Made by a program: the position numbers and the translations under genes. Positions 11,152-18,966 of a DNA stretch of 64,000 bases are shown piece by piece. Numbering within the stretch: the first letter of the stretch is position 1; each line of letters starts with the position of its first letter. The stretch is taken from contig NZ_JMLE01000006.1 of the NCBI RefSeq assembly GCF_000685965.1, forward strand, positions 1-64,000. The letters are read 5' to 3'. The notes below the pieces were generated by a model. The model ran no database searches, was not told where the DNA came from, and worked only from the letters and a program-made list of their open reading frames with translations. Source of the DNA: Arthrobacter sp. UNC362MFTsu5.1 (lineage in GTDB: Bacteria > Actinomycetota > Actinomycetes > Actinomycetales > Micrococcaceae).

Positions 11152-11838
11152 CTACGGCTGGTAGTGCTCCTCCGCCGGTGCGAATCCGGCCCGGTCCACC
11201 TTCCGGTGGTAGTGGACTCCGGCCAGGCCGCCCAGGACGGCGCCCAGGAGCGCTAGCGCGGCGACTGCGATAGCTGCAACAACGCTGCTCGTACTGAGCA
11301 GGCCCTCATGGACGGGTACGCCCAGGAGATCCCTGACCACGGTCAGGGGATCAGATTGGCCGCCGCCGACGGCAACCAAGGCAAGTCCCGCGGCGGCAAT
11401 GACGGCCCACAGCCACACCATGAGGCCCTGGCCGACGCCGTTGAAGCGGGCCATCCGTCCTGCGACGTAGCCGCCTGAAACAAAAGCGAGGAACGGGACG
11501 AGGAAGAGCAGGATCAGGCCGGCCATCCCGCTGAACGGAGAGGACGCCTTTGTTGAATCCGAGACCGGGTCCGTGCCGGGCAGAAGCCCCGCCCTACCCG
11601 CCGCCAAGGCCAAAGCGCCCAGCAGGATAATCATTGCGGCCGCAGTCAGGCAGCCGAAGAAGGCCGAACCGATTTTGATGCCGCCGAAGCGCTCCTCCTG
11701 CCGGGCAACCACCGTTTCCCTGATCCGGGCAACCGGGTCGGCCGGAACCACACGGTCGGCCGGGACCGCGCTCTCGGCCGGGACCACGACGTCGGGCTCT
11801 TCGTAGGAGCCGCCATCGGCGTTCCATGGGCTGCCCAT
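11152..11838 (-). CDS. Hypothetical four-pass membrane protein
   Basis: A protein of about 228 residues. The first 50 are charged and Pro/Val-rich, with repeated VPA-type units (VVPAESAVPADRVVPADP). Four membrane segments follow, around residues 60-82, 108-130, 140-160 and 188-210, and the short tail is basic then acidic. I do not recognise a named family. ATG 11838 is chosen over GTG 11841 because GGGGA lies 7 bp before it. It is convergent with the phosphatase gene, separated by 13 bp holding only a weak hairpin. Confidence 0.65.
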   Translation of the reverse strand: MGSPWNADGGSYEEPDVVVPAESAVPADRVVPADPVARIRETVVARQEERFGGIKIGSAFFGCLTAAAMIILLGALALAAGRAGLLPGTDPVSDSTKASSPFSGMAGLILLFLVPFLAFVSGGYVAGRMARFNGVGQGLMVWLWAVIAAAGLALVAVGGGQSDPLTVVRDLLGVPVHEGLLSTSSVVAAIAVAALALLGAVLGGLAGVHYHRKVDRAGFAPAEEHYQP

Positions 11839-11924
11839 CACGCGTCCCCGCTTTCACTGCTCAAAACGGTGGGTATGCCCTAAGTTAAACGCACCCCGGC
11901 GCAGTCCACGAGAGGCTTAGGACC

Positions 11925-12377
11925 TCAGGCGGCCTTGCGGGCCTTCCGCCCGTCGCTCGGCGCGGACCGCCGTGAAGCACTCACGGACGCCCTGGTCCGG
12001 GTCCCTACGCGGCTGCCCTGCGCGACCGTGCTGTCGCCATGCAGGCGCACTCCGTGGCCAATGACGGCGCCCGCTCCAATCCGGGAGTGGCTGCCAACAC
12101 GGACCCGGTTGCCGATCACGGCGCCCGGCCCCACGTACACGGCGTCACCGATCACCACCCGCTGGCCGATCCGGGCCCGCCGGTCAATCCAGCTGCCGCC
12201 GCCAATCCGGCAGCCCTGTCCCACCTCGGCGCCGGCCTCCACGTAGGCCGTGGAACTGATGAAGGACGACTCGTCCACCTCGGCGCCGCGCCCGATCAGG
12301 CCGCCGCCGTTCGGGTGCCGGTGATAGCTGATGACCTTGCCGGCGTCGTCTTCGACTGTTTCGATTTTCCTGCTCAT
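11925..12377 (-). CDS. Hexapeptide-repeat (left-handed beta-helix) protein
   Basis: About 150 residues. From residue 25 to 125 it shows hexapeptide periodicity: repeated I/V-G-x4 units such as GRGAEVDESSF, VGQGCRIGGGSWIDRR and IGAGAVIGHGVR. This is the fold of acyltransferases and gamma-carbonic anhydrases, but no catalytic His constellation is obvious, so it may be a scaffold or a transferase. The C-terminus is basic and Ser/Arg-rich. The start is ATG 12377, preceded by GGAAGG; the open frame extends upstream without support. Confidence 0.7.
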   Translation of the reverse strand: MSRKIETVEDDAGKVISYHRHPNGGGLIGRGAEVDESSFISSTAYVEAGAEVGQGCRIGGGSWIDRRARIGQRVVIGDAVYVGPGAVIGNRVRVGSHSRIGAGAVIGHGVRLHGDSTVAQGSRVGTRTRASVSASRRSAPSDGRKARKAA

Positions 12378-12551
12378 GACCTTCCTGTCAGTCCGGCGCA
12401 ACCAATGGTGCCGGACACTCGTTATTAACGCCGGCAACCCGGTGTGCATTCCATTCACAAATGTGGCATTCCGGGCAGTTTCTGGAACATGTGGGGCGCT
12501 TCCATGGTTAATCACAGAAAGGGCGCAGGGCTTCCCACAAGGAGGTGCGTG

Positions 12552-13439
12552 GTGACCACGAATGACAAGGATCTGTCAGGACGCCGGCCTCACGGCGTTG
12601 TCATCGGCAGGGGGGATAAGGCTGCCGGCGTCAGCGAGCACCCGTGGCGCCGATACGTGGCGTTGGGGGATTCATTTACCGAAGGCGCGGGGGACCCGGA
12701 CCCGCGGCGCCCCGGCGGAGTGCGGGGCTGGGCCGACCGTGTGGCCGAGGAACTGAGTAACGGCCACCCGGACTTTGCCTACGCGAACCTAGCCGTGCGG
12801 GGCCAGCTCTTGGACCAGATCCTGGCACGGCAGGCCGGGCCCGCGCTGGCGCTGCAACCGGACCTGATCACGCTTTCCGCCGGCGGCAACGACATGGTCT
12901 TCCACGGCAGCGATCCGGACAAGTTGGCGGAACGGCTCGACTCCGGCGTGGAGCTGCTCAGCACTTCCGGTGCCACACTGGTGGTGTTCACCGGCCCCGA
13001 CTGGGGGTCCACCCCTGTGCTGGGCCGCAACCGGACAAAGGTTGCCGTCTTCAACGAAAACATCCGCGCGATCGCCGCAAAGCATGATGCCGTGGTCGCT
13101 GATCTGTGGGGCTTGCGCGAGCTCAGGAACCCGTTGATGTGGGACCGGGACAGGCTGCACCTGTCACCGCTGGGCCACCATGCCGTTGCGATGAGGGTGC
13201 TGGATGCGCTCGGTGTGCAGCACCTCCTGCAGCCGCTGGAATCCCGCGAACTGCCGCGCGGCAACTGGCGGCAGGCCCGCGTCGAAGACCTCCAATGGGC
13301 CCGCAGCTATCTGCTGCCCTGGGCGTGGCACCAGGTCCGCCGGCCGGCCAAGGTCACTGAGCCCATCGCAAAGCAGCCTGTTGCCGCCCCGGTAACCACT
13401 CCGGGCCGGCCCGCGGTTGCCGTCAGGAGCAACGCCTGA
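12552..13439 (+). CDS. SGNH/GDSL-family hydrolase
   Basis: A 295-residue esterase of the SGNH superfamily. The four blocks are visible: ALGDSFTEGAGD with the nucleophilic Ser, a Gly in NLAVRGQ, SAGGNDM, and DRLHLSPLGHHAVA with the catalytic Asp-His. There is no signal peptide, so it is likely cytoplasmic. The last 60 residues are basic and Pro-rich and look disordered. Start GTG 12552 follows a strong AAGGAGG site. Substrates of related actinobacterial enzymes are lipids or acetylated sugars; none can be assigned here. Confidence 0.85.
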   Translation: MTTNDKDLSGRRPHGVVIGRGDKAAGVSEHPWRRYVALGDSFTEGAGDPDPRRPGGVRGWADRVAEELSNGHPDFAYANLAVRGQLLDQILARQAGPALALQPDLITLSAGGNDMVFHGSDPDKLAERLDSGVELLSTSGATLVVFTGPDWGSTPVLGRNRTKVAVFNENIRAIAAKHDAVVADLWGLRELRNPLMWDRDRLHLSPLGHHAVAMRVLDALGVQHLLQPLESRELPRGNWRQARVEDLQWARSYLLPWAWHQVRRPAKVTEPIAKQPVAAPVTTPGRPAVAVRSNA

Positions 13440-13508
13440 GAGGCGCAGCCCCGGGGCGCCATGGAGTGTCTGCCGCACACTGTCGGTGGCCTGCCATAAA
13501 CTCAGCCA

Positions 13509-13685
13509 GTGGCAGATTCGAGCACCGATAGCAGTGCAAACCCGGTGGTGATCCCAGTGCTGGAGGGACAGACCTGCATTGCCGAGCTGCTCCCGGAGTT
13601 CAAGGACCTTGCCCGTCTTGCCCTGTCGGAGTGGGGGCCGCAGGACGCCGACGCATCAGCAGACGGCCAGCAGACGCTCTTCTGA
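13509..13685 (+). CDS. Small acidic hypothetical protein
   Basis: A 58-residue open frame from GTG 13509 to TGA 13685, beginning VADSSTDSSANPVV and rich in Asp, Ala and Leu. It is acidic, with an amphipathic middle (IAELLPEFKDLARLAL). No ribosome site is present, but TAAACT ends exactly 6 bp before the GTG, the spacing seen at several other probable leaderless starts in this window. No family is recognised. It could instead be a chance ORF. Confidence 0.4.
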   Translation: MADSSTDSSANPVVIPVLEGQTCIAELLPEFKDLARLALSEWGPQDADASADGQQTLF

Positions 13686-13791
13686 TCGCTGGCGCTCTCA
13701 TCGCCAGGCCCTCGTCGCCGAACCGTGCCCCAATGACTTCCGTCGTGGCTGCCTTCCGTCCCGCAATGCCTTCCGCCGTGGCTGCAGCGGG

Positions 13792-14154
13792 TCATGGCTG
13801 CAGCGGCAGGAACAGGACGGTGTAGATTCCCAGCAGGGCGAGGACGACGACGCTCGCGGCAACCGCCGCCGTCGAACCTAAATCGGGTGGCATGGTTTCC
13901 CGGTTGATGCCCCGGACGGCACGGTGGAACCGGCGTTTTTGGGTGAGGTTGATGGCCAGCGCCGCGGCGATGGCGCCGCAGACGAGCGTTCCGACGAACC
14001 AGCCGTGGTGGGGCAGCCAGCGCAGGAAGAGCGCTGCGGCCACCACCATTGCCATGGTGGTTCGGCCCCACGCCAGATCCGTGCGTTCGGGCTGGAGGCC
14101 GGAATCGCCGTGCCGGGCCGGATCTCCCGGGTCGGGATCATTCGGGGCAGCCAC
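13792..14154 (-). CDS. DUF202 family membrane protein (second of pair)
   Basis: A protein of about 120 residues with three membrane segments. Its PERTDLAWGRTTMAMVVAAA segment is the DUF202 signature (R-T-x-L-A-W-x-R-T). Function is unknown. The GTG start at 14154 lies 2 bp beyond the stop of the upstream DUF202 gene, so the two are a translationally linked pair and probably form a hetero-oligomer. The longer frame running upstream to 14436 overlaps its partner and is rejected. Confidence 0.75.
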   Translation of the reverse strand: MAAPNDPDPGDPARHGDSGLQPERTDLAWGRTTMAMVVAAALFLRWLPHHGWFVGTLVCGAIAAALAINLTQKRRFHRAVRGINRETMPPDLGSTAAVAASVVVLALLGIYTVLFLPLQP

Positions 14155-14156
14155 GC

Positions 14157-14558
14157 TCAGGCCGGCCGGGCGATCACGAACACCACCATGATGGCAGCCA
14201 CCAAGGCTCCGCCGATGGCCAGCACGGGAGCGATCAGGGGAAGCGGCAACGGCGAATTGGACCGCATGGCGCGTTCCACGTTCAGCCAGCGGAAGAACGA
14301 GCCGCCGCCGATGACCAATGCCAGCACCAGCAGCAGGACCGCGATGGTCTTGCGCAACTCGGGACCCAGGAGGCTGGCCATAAAGGCCTCGACGGCCACG
14401 CCGCCGGCGAGCAGCGCCAGGGACGTCCTGATCCACGCCAGGAAGGTGCGCTCGTTCGCCAGGGTAAACCGGGGATCGGGTTCGGTGCCGCCACCGAGGA
14501 GCCGCGATGCGAGCCGGCCCCTCGCATCCTTCGCTCCGGTATTCGAATCGTCTGGCAC
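14157..14558 (-). CDS. DUF202 family membrane protein, YidH-like (first of pair)
   Basis: A protein of about 133 residues with three membrane segments, related to E. coli YidH. It carries the DUF202 motif NERTFLAWIRTSLALLAGG near residue 40. I place the start at GTG 14558 because GGAGGG lies 8 bp upstream; an ORF starting at 14660 lacks such a site. The pair arrangement of a YidH-type gene followed by a shorter DUF202 gene mirrors yidH-yidG. The biochemical role of the family is unknown. Confidence 0.8.
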   Translation of the reverse strand: MPDDSNTGAKDARGRLASRLLGGGTEPDPRFTLANERTFLAWIRTSLALLAGGVAVEAFMASLLGPELRKTIAVLLLVLALVIGGGSFFRWLNVERAMRSNSPLPLPLIAPVLAIGGALVAAIMVVFVIARPA

Positions 14559-14714
14559 CGTCTCATCCCTCCGCGCATGGCAGGTCGCAGATGCTCCCTT
14601 CTCTTGCCTACCATGTTTCCGGCGGCGGTGTCCCGACGACGCCCGGGCGGTGCCGGACACGTGCCGGGCGGGGGTGCACCCGTTTTGGCGGACAGTTGGG
14701 TAGCGTTGTACGCC

Positions 14715-15320
14715 GTGAGCACCGAACAGAGGGTTGTGGGCATTGCGTCGCTGTGGTCCGCCGTCGTCCTCAGCATGGTGGCGTTGGCTGCACCGGTGGC
14801 AGCGGAGCCGTGCCCGGCAGGCCAGGTTCCGGTGACCCGCGGCGGCGTCTGCGTCCCGTTGAGCCCGTTGCTTCCCGGACCGGCAACGCCGACGACGGCG
14901 GCTCCAACGGCGCCTGCCCCCTCGCCCACGGTAACGTCGGACCCTCCGCCGGGCGGCGCCCTTCCAGGGCAGCCCGGCCCTAGCACCCAGGCGTCGGCAG
15001 CCCAGCTTCCTGCACCGGGAACCGAAGCGCCCGGAAACCTGGCGCCCGGAACCACCACCGACGACGCGGAAGCGGCGGTCGATGCGACCGTCACGCCGTC
15101 GTCGGAATCGTCCGGTGCGCCGGCCACTGCGGGTCCCGCACCATCGGCTCAGGCAACGTCCGCCGTTCCGGCGGGTGCACCTGCACGTCCGCAGACGCCG
15201 TCCCGGTCAACCCTGGCAACGGCCGGTTACCTGCTGACGATCGGCGGAATCCTGCTGCTGGCCTGGGCTGCAGCAGGATTCGCGCTGCACCGCCCCGCGC
15301 CACGGGCGCGCCGGGCTTAG
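14715..15320 (+). CDS. Secreted, Pro/Ala/Thr-rich, C-terminally anchored protein
   Basis: A 201-residue surface protein. Residues 1-30 are a signal peptide ending PVAA, followed by a Cys pair spaced C-x12-C (EPC to GGVC). About 110 residues of Pro, Ala, Thr and Ser follow, likely disordered. A C-terminal membrane segment (AGYLLTIGGILLLAWAAAG) and a basic tail RPAPRARRA complete it, like an LPXTG-type anchor without an LPXTG motif. GTG 14715 has no ribosome site but follows TAGCGT by 8 bp. The gene at 17736 has the same design. It converges on, and overlaps, the next gene by 4 bp. Confidence 0.7.
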   Translation: MSTEQRVVGIASLWSAVVLSMVALAAPVAAEPCPAGQVPVTRGGVCVPLSPLLPGPATPTTAAPTAPAPSPTVTSDPPPGGALPGQPGPSTQASAAQLPAPGTEAPGNLAPGTTTDDAEAAVDATVTPSSESSGAPATAGPAPSAQATSAVPAGAPARPQTPSRSTLATAGYLLTIGGILLLAWAAAGFALHRPAPRARRA

Positions 15321-15655
15321 GCCGCCCCGGTCAGCTGCGGCGTGGCACGGCGAACCGCGGCGTGCTTGCGGAAGCCGTCAACCGGCACCCGCCGGGTGTC
15401 GCAGGCCGAAGCTGCCGGGACCGGCAGTGCGGCACCCTGCACCACGGCAGCCGGTGCCGGAACCGAGCTGGCGGACGGACAGAGGTCGGTGATCAGTCCC
15501 ATTCCCGCGCACTCGCGGACCGTCTCGATGGCCGCGACAGCCGAGGCTTTGTCGGGGTAAACACCGGAAACCGCCAGTTCGGTTCCGTCCGGCGTTGTCA
15601 GCCGGAACCGGTACTGCGCCTGTGCATCAAGGAAAACTTCGAACTTGCCGGCCAT
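15317..15655 (-). CDS. DUF1508 (YegP-like) protein
   Basis: A 112-residue protein starting MAGKFEVFLDAQAQYRFRLT. Residues 4-56 form one DUF1508 unit, the YegP fold of E. coli, in which a beta-strand pair is followed by a helix (DKASAVAAIETVREC). The last 50 residues are low-complexity Ala/Val/Pro. Function is unknown. It is one of three DUF1508 genes here (also 43283 and 46044), all beginning MAG-x-FE. Its stop overlaps the convergent anchored-protein gene. Confidence 0.8.
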   Translation of the reverse strand: MAGKFEVFLDAQAQYRFRLTTPDGTELAVSGVYPDKASAVAAIETVRECAGMGLITDLCPSASSVPAPAAVVQGAALPVPAASACDTRRVPVDGFRKHAAVRRATPQLTGAA

Positions 15656-15907
15656 AACTAATCCTTCCGGTCTGCGGAGCCCGTCCGCTGGCGGCTTCGC
15701 CGTGAAACGGGCCGAACGCATCTCTGCGAACATGTTCCGCTGGTCTGGTCGAACGATCAGAATTGATCGGTTCATCAAGTGCTTCAAGTCTGTCGCGGCT
15801 CCTTGTAGGCTCACAAGACCGATCAAGTTAAGCCCACGTAAAATGCATGCAACGGATTGCCCTCCCAGGGTCCTTCCACTGCCTCAGCGCACACCAAGGA
15901 GCTCGTT

Positions 15908-16462
15908 ATGACCACATTGTCAGATCGACCCAACACCGCCTTGATGGTGATCGACGTCCAGAACAGCGTGGTGTCGGATGTGCACCAGCGCGACGAGGTG
16001 GTGGCCAACATCGGCACGCTCGTGGACAAGGCGCGCAGTGAAGGAGTGCCGATCGTCTGGGTCCAGCACTCGGACGAGCAGCTGGAAAAGGGCAGCGAAG
16101 CCTGGGAGTATGTCCCGGAACTGAAGCGCCAGGACCCTGAGGCGCTGGTGCACAAGTCGTTTGCGGACTCGTTCGAGGACACCAACCTGGAAGAGGTGCT
16201 GGCCGACGCCGGAGTGGGCCGACTCGTGGTGACCGGCGCGCAGACGGACGAATGCATCCGGTCCACCATCCACGGCGCCTTTGTCCGCGGCTACGACGTG
16301 ACGCTCGTCGGCGATGCACACACTACGGAAGACCAGAGCGAATGGGGCGCGCCGCCGCCGGACAAGGTCATCGCGCACACCAACCTGTACTGGAAGTACC
16401 ACACGGCGCCCGGCCGGACAGCTGCCGTGGAGGACACGAAGGATGTGACCTTCAAGGACTGA
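15908..16462 (+). CDS. Isochorismatase-family cysteine hydrolase
   Basis: A 184-residue hydrolase of the isochorismatase/nicotinamidase fold. The catalytic Asp is in ALMVIDVQNSVV, a Lys is in VHKSFADSF, and the nucleophilic Cys in VVTGAQTDECIRSTIHGAF. Family members hydrolyse amides, isochorismate or ureido acids; no substrate can be set here. ATG 15908 follows AAGGAG by 7 bp. It is a single gene with a 250-bp upstream region in which I see a GAACATGTTC palindrome near 15730 but no other element. Confidence 0.85.
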   Translation: MTTLSDRPNTALMVIDVQNSVVSDVHQRDEVVANIGTLVDKARSEGVPIVWVQHSDEQLEKGSEAWEYVPELKRQDPEALVHKSFADSFEDTNLEEVLADAGVGRLVVTGAQTDECIRSTIHGAFVRGYDVTLVGDAHTTEDQSEWGAPPPDKVIAHTNLYWKYHTAPGRTAAVEDTKDVTFKD

Positions 16463-16569
16463 GCCGGTCCCTCTCGACCCCGCATGCGGGCCACCCGTCC
16501 AATTGGCAGAATAGGAACCGGTAACAGGCCTCACGAAGAGGCTGCGGGATTGAGTTGGGTGGAGCTGTG

Positions 16570-17673
16570 GTGGAAGTTGACGTCGTTGTAGTTGGCGGAG
16601 GGGCGATGGGATCCGCTGCCGCGTGGCAGCTGGCCCGCCGCGGGCACTCGGTCAGGCTCCTGGAACAGTTCGAGCAGGGGCACCACATCGGCGCCTCCCA
16701 CGGCGCGACCCGGAATTTCAACACGGCCTACGCGGAGGCTGACTACCTGGACCTGGTCACCGAGGCCAAGGATCTGTGGGACGGGCTGGCCGCCGAAACG
16801 GGCAGGCAACTCCTGGACCTCGTGGGACTGGTGAACCACGGCAACGTCCGCCGGCTGCAGGAGGTCCGGTCCTCGCATGCCCGGCGGGGCATAGAAAGCC
16901 ACTTCATCCCGGCGTCGGAAGCGGCGGACCGCTGGCGGGGCATGAACTTCCGGAGCGAGGTGCTGGTGGTTCCCGGCTCCGGCCGTATCCGCGCCGAGGC
17001 GGCGCTGCAGGCGCTGCGCCAGGCCGCGGAGGCGCACGGCGCCCGCTTTGAGTACTCGACGCCGGTCCGCGACATCCGCGTCGCCGGTGACGACCGCGCC
17101 GTCGTCGTTACTGACTCCGGCGAGATCACCGCGCGGCGCGTTGTGGTCACGGCCGGTGCGTGGACCACCAAGCTTGCGGGGAACCTGGTCCGGCTCCCGA
17201 GGCTCGTGGTCACGCAGGAGCAGCCGGCCCACTTCACGCCGCTGGATGACTCGCTGGCCTGGCCCAGTTTCAACCACAACCCCGACCCGGACGACCCCCG
17301 CGACGGGTACTGGTACAGCCCGGTCTACGGAATGCTGACGCCGGGTGAAGGCATCAAGGCAGGCTGGCACGGGGTGGGGCCGGTGACGGATCCGGACGCG
17401 CGGAGCTTCACCCCCGAGCCGGTACAGCTGGAGGCGCTGGTCAGGTACGTCCGGGACTGGCTGCCGGGCGTGGATCCGGAGTCGGCGGTTCCGATCAGCT
17501 GCACGTACACCACCACCGCGAACGAGGACTTTGTGCTGGACCGCTTCGGGCCGGTGGTGGTGGGGGCCGGGTTCTCCGGTCACGGTTTCAAGTTCACACC
17601 GGCCATCGGCCGGGTACTTGCAGACCTTGCCGACGGCGGCAGCGCCCCGGCGAGGTTCTCCGCCCGGCGCTAG
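16570..17673 (+). CDS. FAD-dependent oxidoreductase, monomeric sarcosine oxidase-like
   Basis: A protein of about 367 residues of the DAO family, closest in pattern to monomeric sarcosine oxidase/N-methyltryptophan oxidase, which oxidise secondary amines to aldehyde, primary amine and peroxide. Residues 5-20 are the FAD loop VVGGGAMGSAAAW. Near residue 316, ISCTYTTTANEDFVLDR holds the Cys that covalently binds FAD in this family. GFSGHGFKFTPAIG closes the active site. GTG 16570 is preceded by GGAG. It is not linked to the heterotetrameric sox genes or to the catabolic island at 20 kb. Confidence 0.85.
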   Translation: MEVDVVVVGGGAMGSAAAWQLARRGHSVRLLEQFEQGHHIGASHGATRNFNTAYAEADYLDLVTEAKDLWDGLAAETGRQLLDLVGLVNHGNVRRLQEVRSSHARRGIESHFIPASEAADRWRGMNFRSEVLVVPGSGRIRAEAALQALRQAAEAHGARFEYSTPVRDIRVAGDDRAVVVTDSGEITARRVVVTAGAWTTKLAGNLVRLPRLVVTQEQPAHFTPLDDSLAWPSFNHNPDPDDPRDGYWYSPVYGMLTPGEGIKAGWHGVGPVTDPDARSFTPEPVQLEALVRYVRDWLPGVDPESAVPISCTYTTTANEDFVLDRFGPVVVGAGFSGHGFKFTPAIGRVLADLADGGSAPARFSARR

Positions 17674-17735
17674 GGAACGGCGCTAGGGAACGGTTGGCAG
17701 GCCGGATTCCGCCGGAGCGGGTAGCGTTGGCTGAC

Positions 17736-18293
17736 ATGCGCAACGGTCGACTGGTTCCATGCATCCTCGCGGTGCTGTCCGTCGTGGCTGCCTGCCTCCT
17801 GGCTTTCGCTGTGTCCGCAAGTGCTGCGCCCTGCTCGGACAAGAAGGGTCCTGCTGCCGACGCCGGCTCCTGCGTTTCCGGCGGGCCGCCGTCGCGGGCG
17901 CCCGCATCCCCGGCAACTTCCCCGGAGCCAGCCGCCCCCGGAACCATTCAGGACGGCACCGGCCCCGGTGAAGTGCAGCCCGTCGTCACAGGTTCCGGTG
18001 AGAAAGATATGCCGTTACAGGAAACTATCGCCGGCCAGGGACCGGAGGCGGCCAGCGCAGCGTCCGCGGGATCGCCGTCCCGCGCGGGCACGGCCACGCC
18101 GGCAGGATCTGAGCCACCGTTGCCGTCCCGCTCGGCCCGGACGTTGACGGCGGCACCGTCCGATTCCGGCGGGGTTGAGGCGGGGACCGTTCCTGTCGCG
18201 GGATACCTGATTGCCATCGGCGGCGGGCTGCTCCTGCTTTCTTCAGCCTTCGGTTTTCTCAGGTTCCGTCCCGGCGCCAGGGTCCAGCCATGA
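17736..18293 (+). CDS. Secreted, Pro/Ala/Ser-rich, C-terminally anchored protein
   Basis: A 185-residue relative in design of the protein at 14715. A signal peptide (residues 1-31, ending SASA) precedes a C-x12-C pair (APC to GSC). A long Pro/Ala/Ser/Gly stretch follows, then a C-terminal membrane segment starting AGYLIAIGGGLLLL and a short basic tail. Sequence outside the ends is poorly conserved between the two. TAGCGT lies 8 bp before the ATG, exactly as for its relative. The stop overlaps the dedA start (ATGA), so the two are translationally coupled. Confidence 0.68.
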   Translation: MRNGRLVPCILAVLSVVAACLLAFAVSASAAPCSDKKGPAADAGSCVSGGPPSRAPASPATSPEPAAPGTIQDGTGPGEVQPVVTGSGEKDMPLQETIAGQGPEAASAASAGSPSRAGTATPAGSEPPLPSRSARTLTAAPSDSGGVEAGTVPVAGYLIAIGGGLLLLSSAFGFLRFRPGARVQP

Positions 18294-18953
18294 TGTCGGC
18301 AAACGCTGTGGATGAGCTCACCGGGATAGCCGGCTTCGCCGCGCGCAGCATCGACTCGTTGGGGGAATGGGGCGTCGGGCTCTTCACCTTTGCCGAAACG
18401 GTCATCCCGCCCATTCCCAGCGAGGTCATCCTGCCGCTGGCTGGCTTCCTCACCAAGCAGGGGAGCATGGTCCTGGCGCTCGTCTTCATCACCAGCACGC
18501 TCGGCGCGTACGCCGGTGCCTTACTGCTGTACTGGCTGGGCGCCAAACTGGGCTTGGAACGGGCCATCACGGGCCATCACGGGCCTGTCCCGGCTTCCGC
18601 TGATGGACCGCGAAGACTTCGAAAAGGCCGCGGACTGGTTCCAGCGCCACGGCAAGTCGGCGGTGTTCTTCGGCCGGTTCCTGCCGGGGGTGCGCAGCCT
18701 GATTTCGTTGCCGGCCGGCGCCAAGAAAATGAACCTGGCCACTTTCAGCATCTTCACCATTGCCGGGAGCGGGCTCTGGAACGCGCTGCTGATCGGCCTG
18801 GGCGTGCTGCTCGGAGCCCAGTACCGGCTTATTGAGGACTACTCCAAATACCTCAATTACGCCGTGTACGCCGTGCTGGCTGCCACCATTGCATGGCTGT
18901 CCGTCCGGGCTTACCGGCGGCAACGCGAACGCTTGGATCAGAACGAACGTTAG
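18290..18953 (+). pseudogene. DedA-family membrane protein, frameshifted by a 10-bp duplication
   Basis: DedA proteins are polytopic membrane proteins, several of which act as undecaprenyl-phosphate or phospholipid translocases. The first frame (18290 to about 18580) has FTFAETVIPPIPSEVILPLAG. The rest continues one frame over to TAG 18953, with FFGRFLPGVRSLISLPAG, the conserved DedA core. Between them GGGCCATCAC occurs twice in tandem. Deleting one copy restores a single frame reading LGLERAITGLSRLPLMD, a protein of about 217 residues. As written, translation from the start gives a truncated, missense-tailed product. Confidence 0.85.
18561..18585 (+). repeat. 10-bp tandem duplication inside dedA
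   Basis: GGGCCATCAC occupies 18561-18570 and again 18571-18580, followed by a partial copy GGGCC at 18581-18585. A 10-bp gain shifts the frame by +1, which is exactly the shift observed between the two halves of dedA. Confidence 0.9.
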
Positions 18954-18966
18954 GGGAGTGGCTGGA

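Noticed and set aside
14049..14714. Long plus-strand frame continuing upstream of the anchored-protein gene
   Set aside because: It lies antisense to the two DUF202 genes, has no membrane or domain features and vanishes once the signal peptide start at 14715 is chosen.
15725..15740. GAACATGTTC palindrome as a LexA (SOS) box upstream of the isochorismatase gene
   Set aside because: Actinobacterial LexA sites need GAAC-N4-GTTC; this palindrome has only two bases between the half-sites, and no SOS gene is adjacent.
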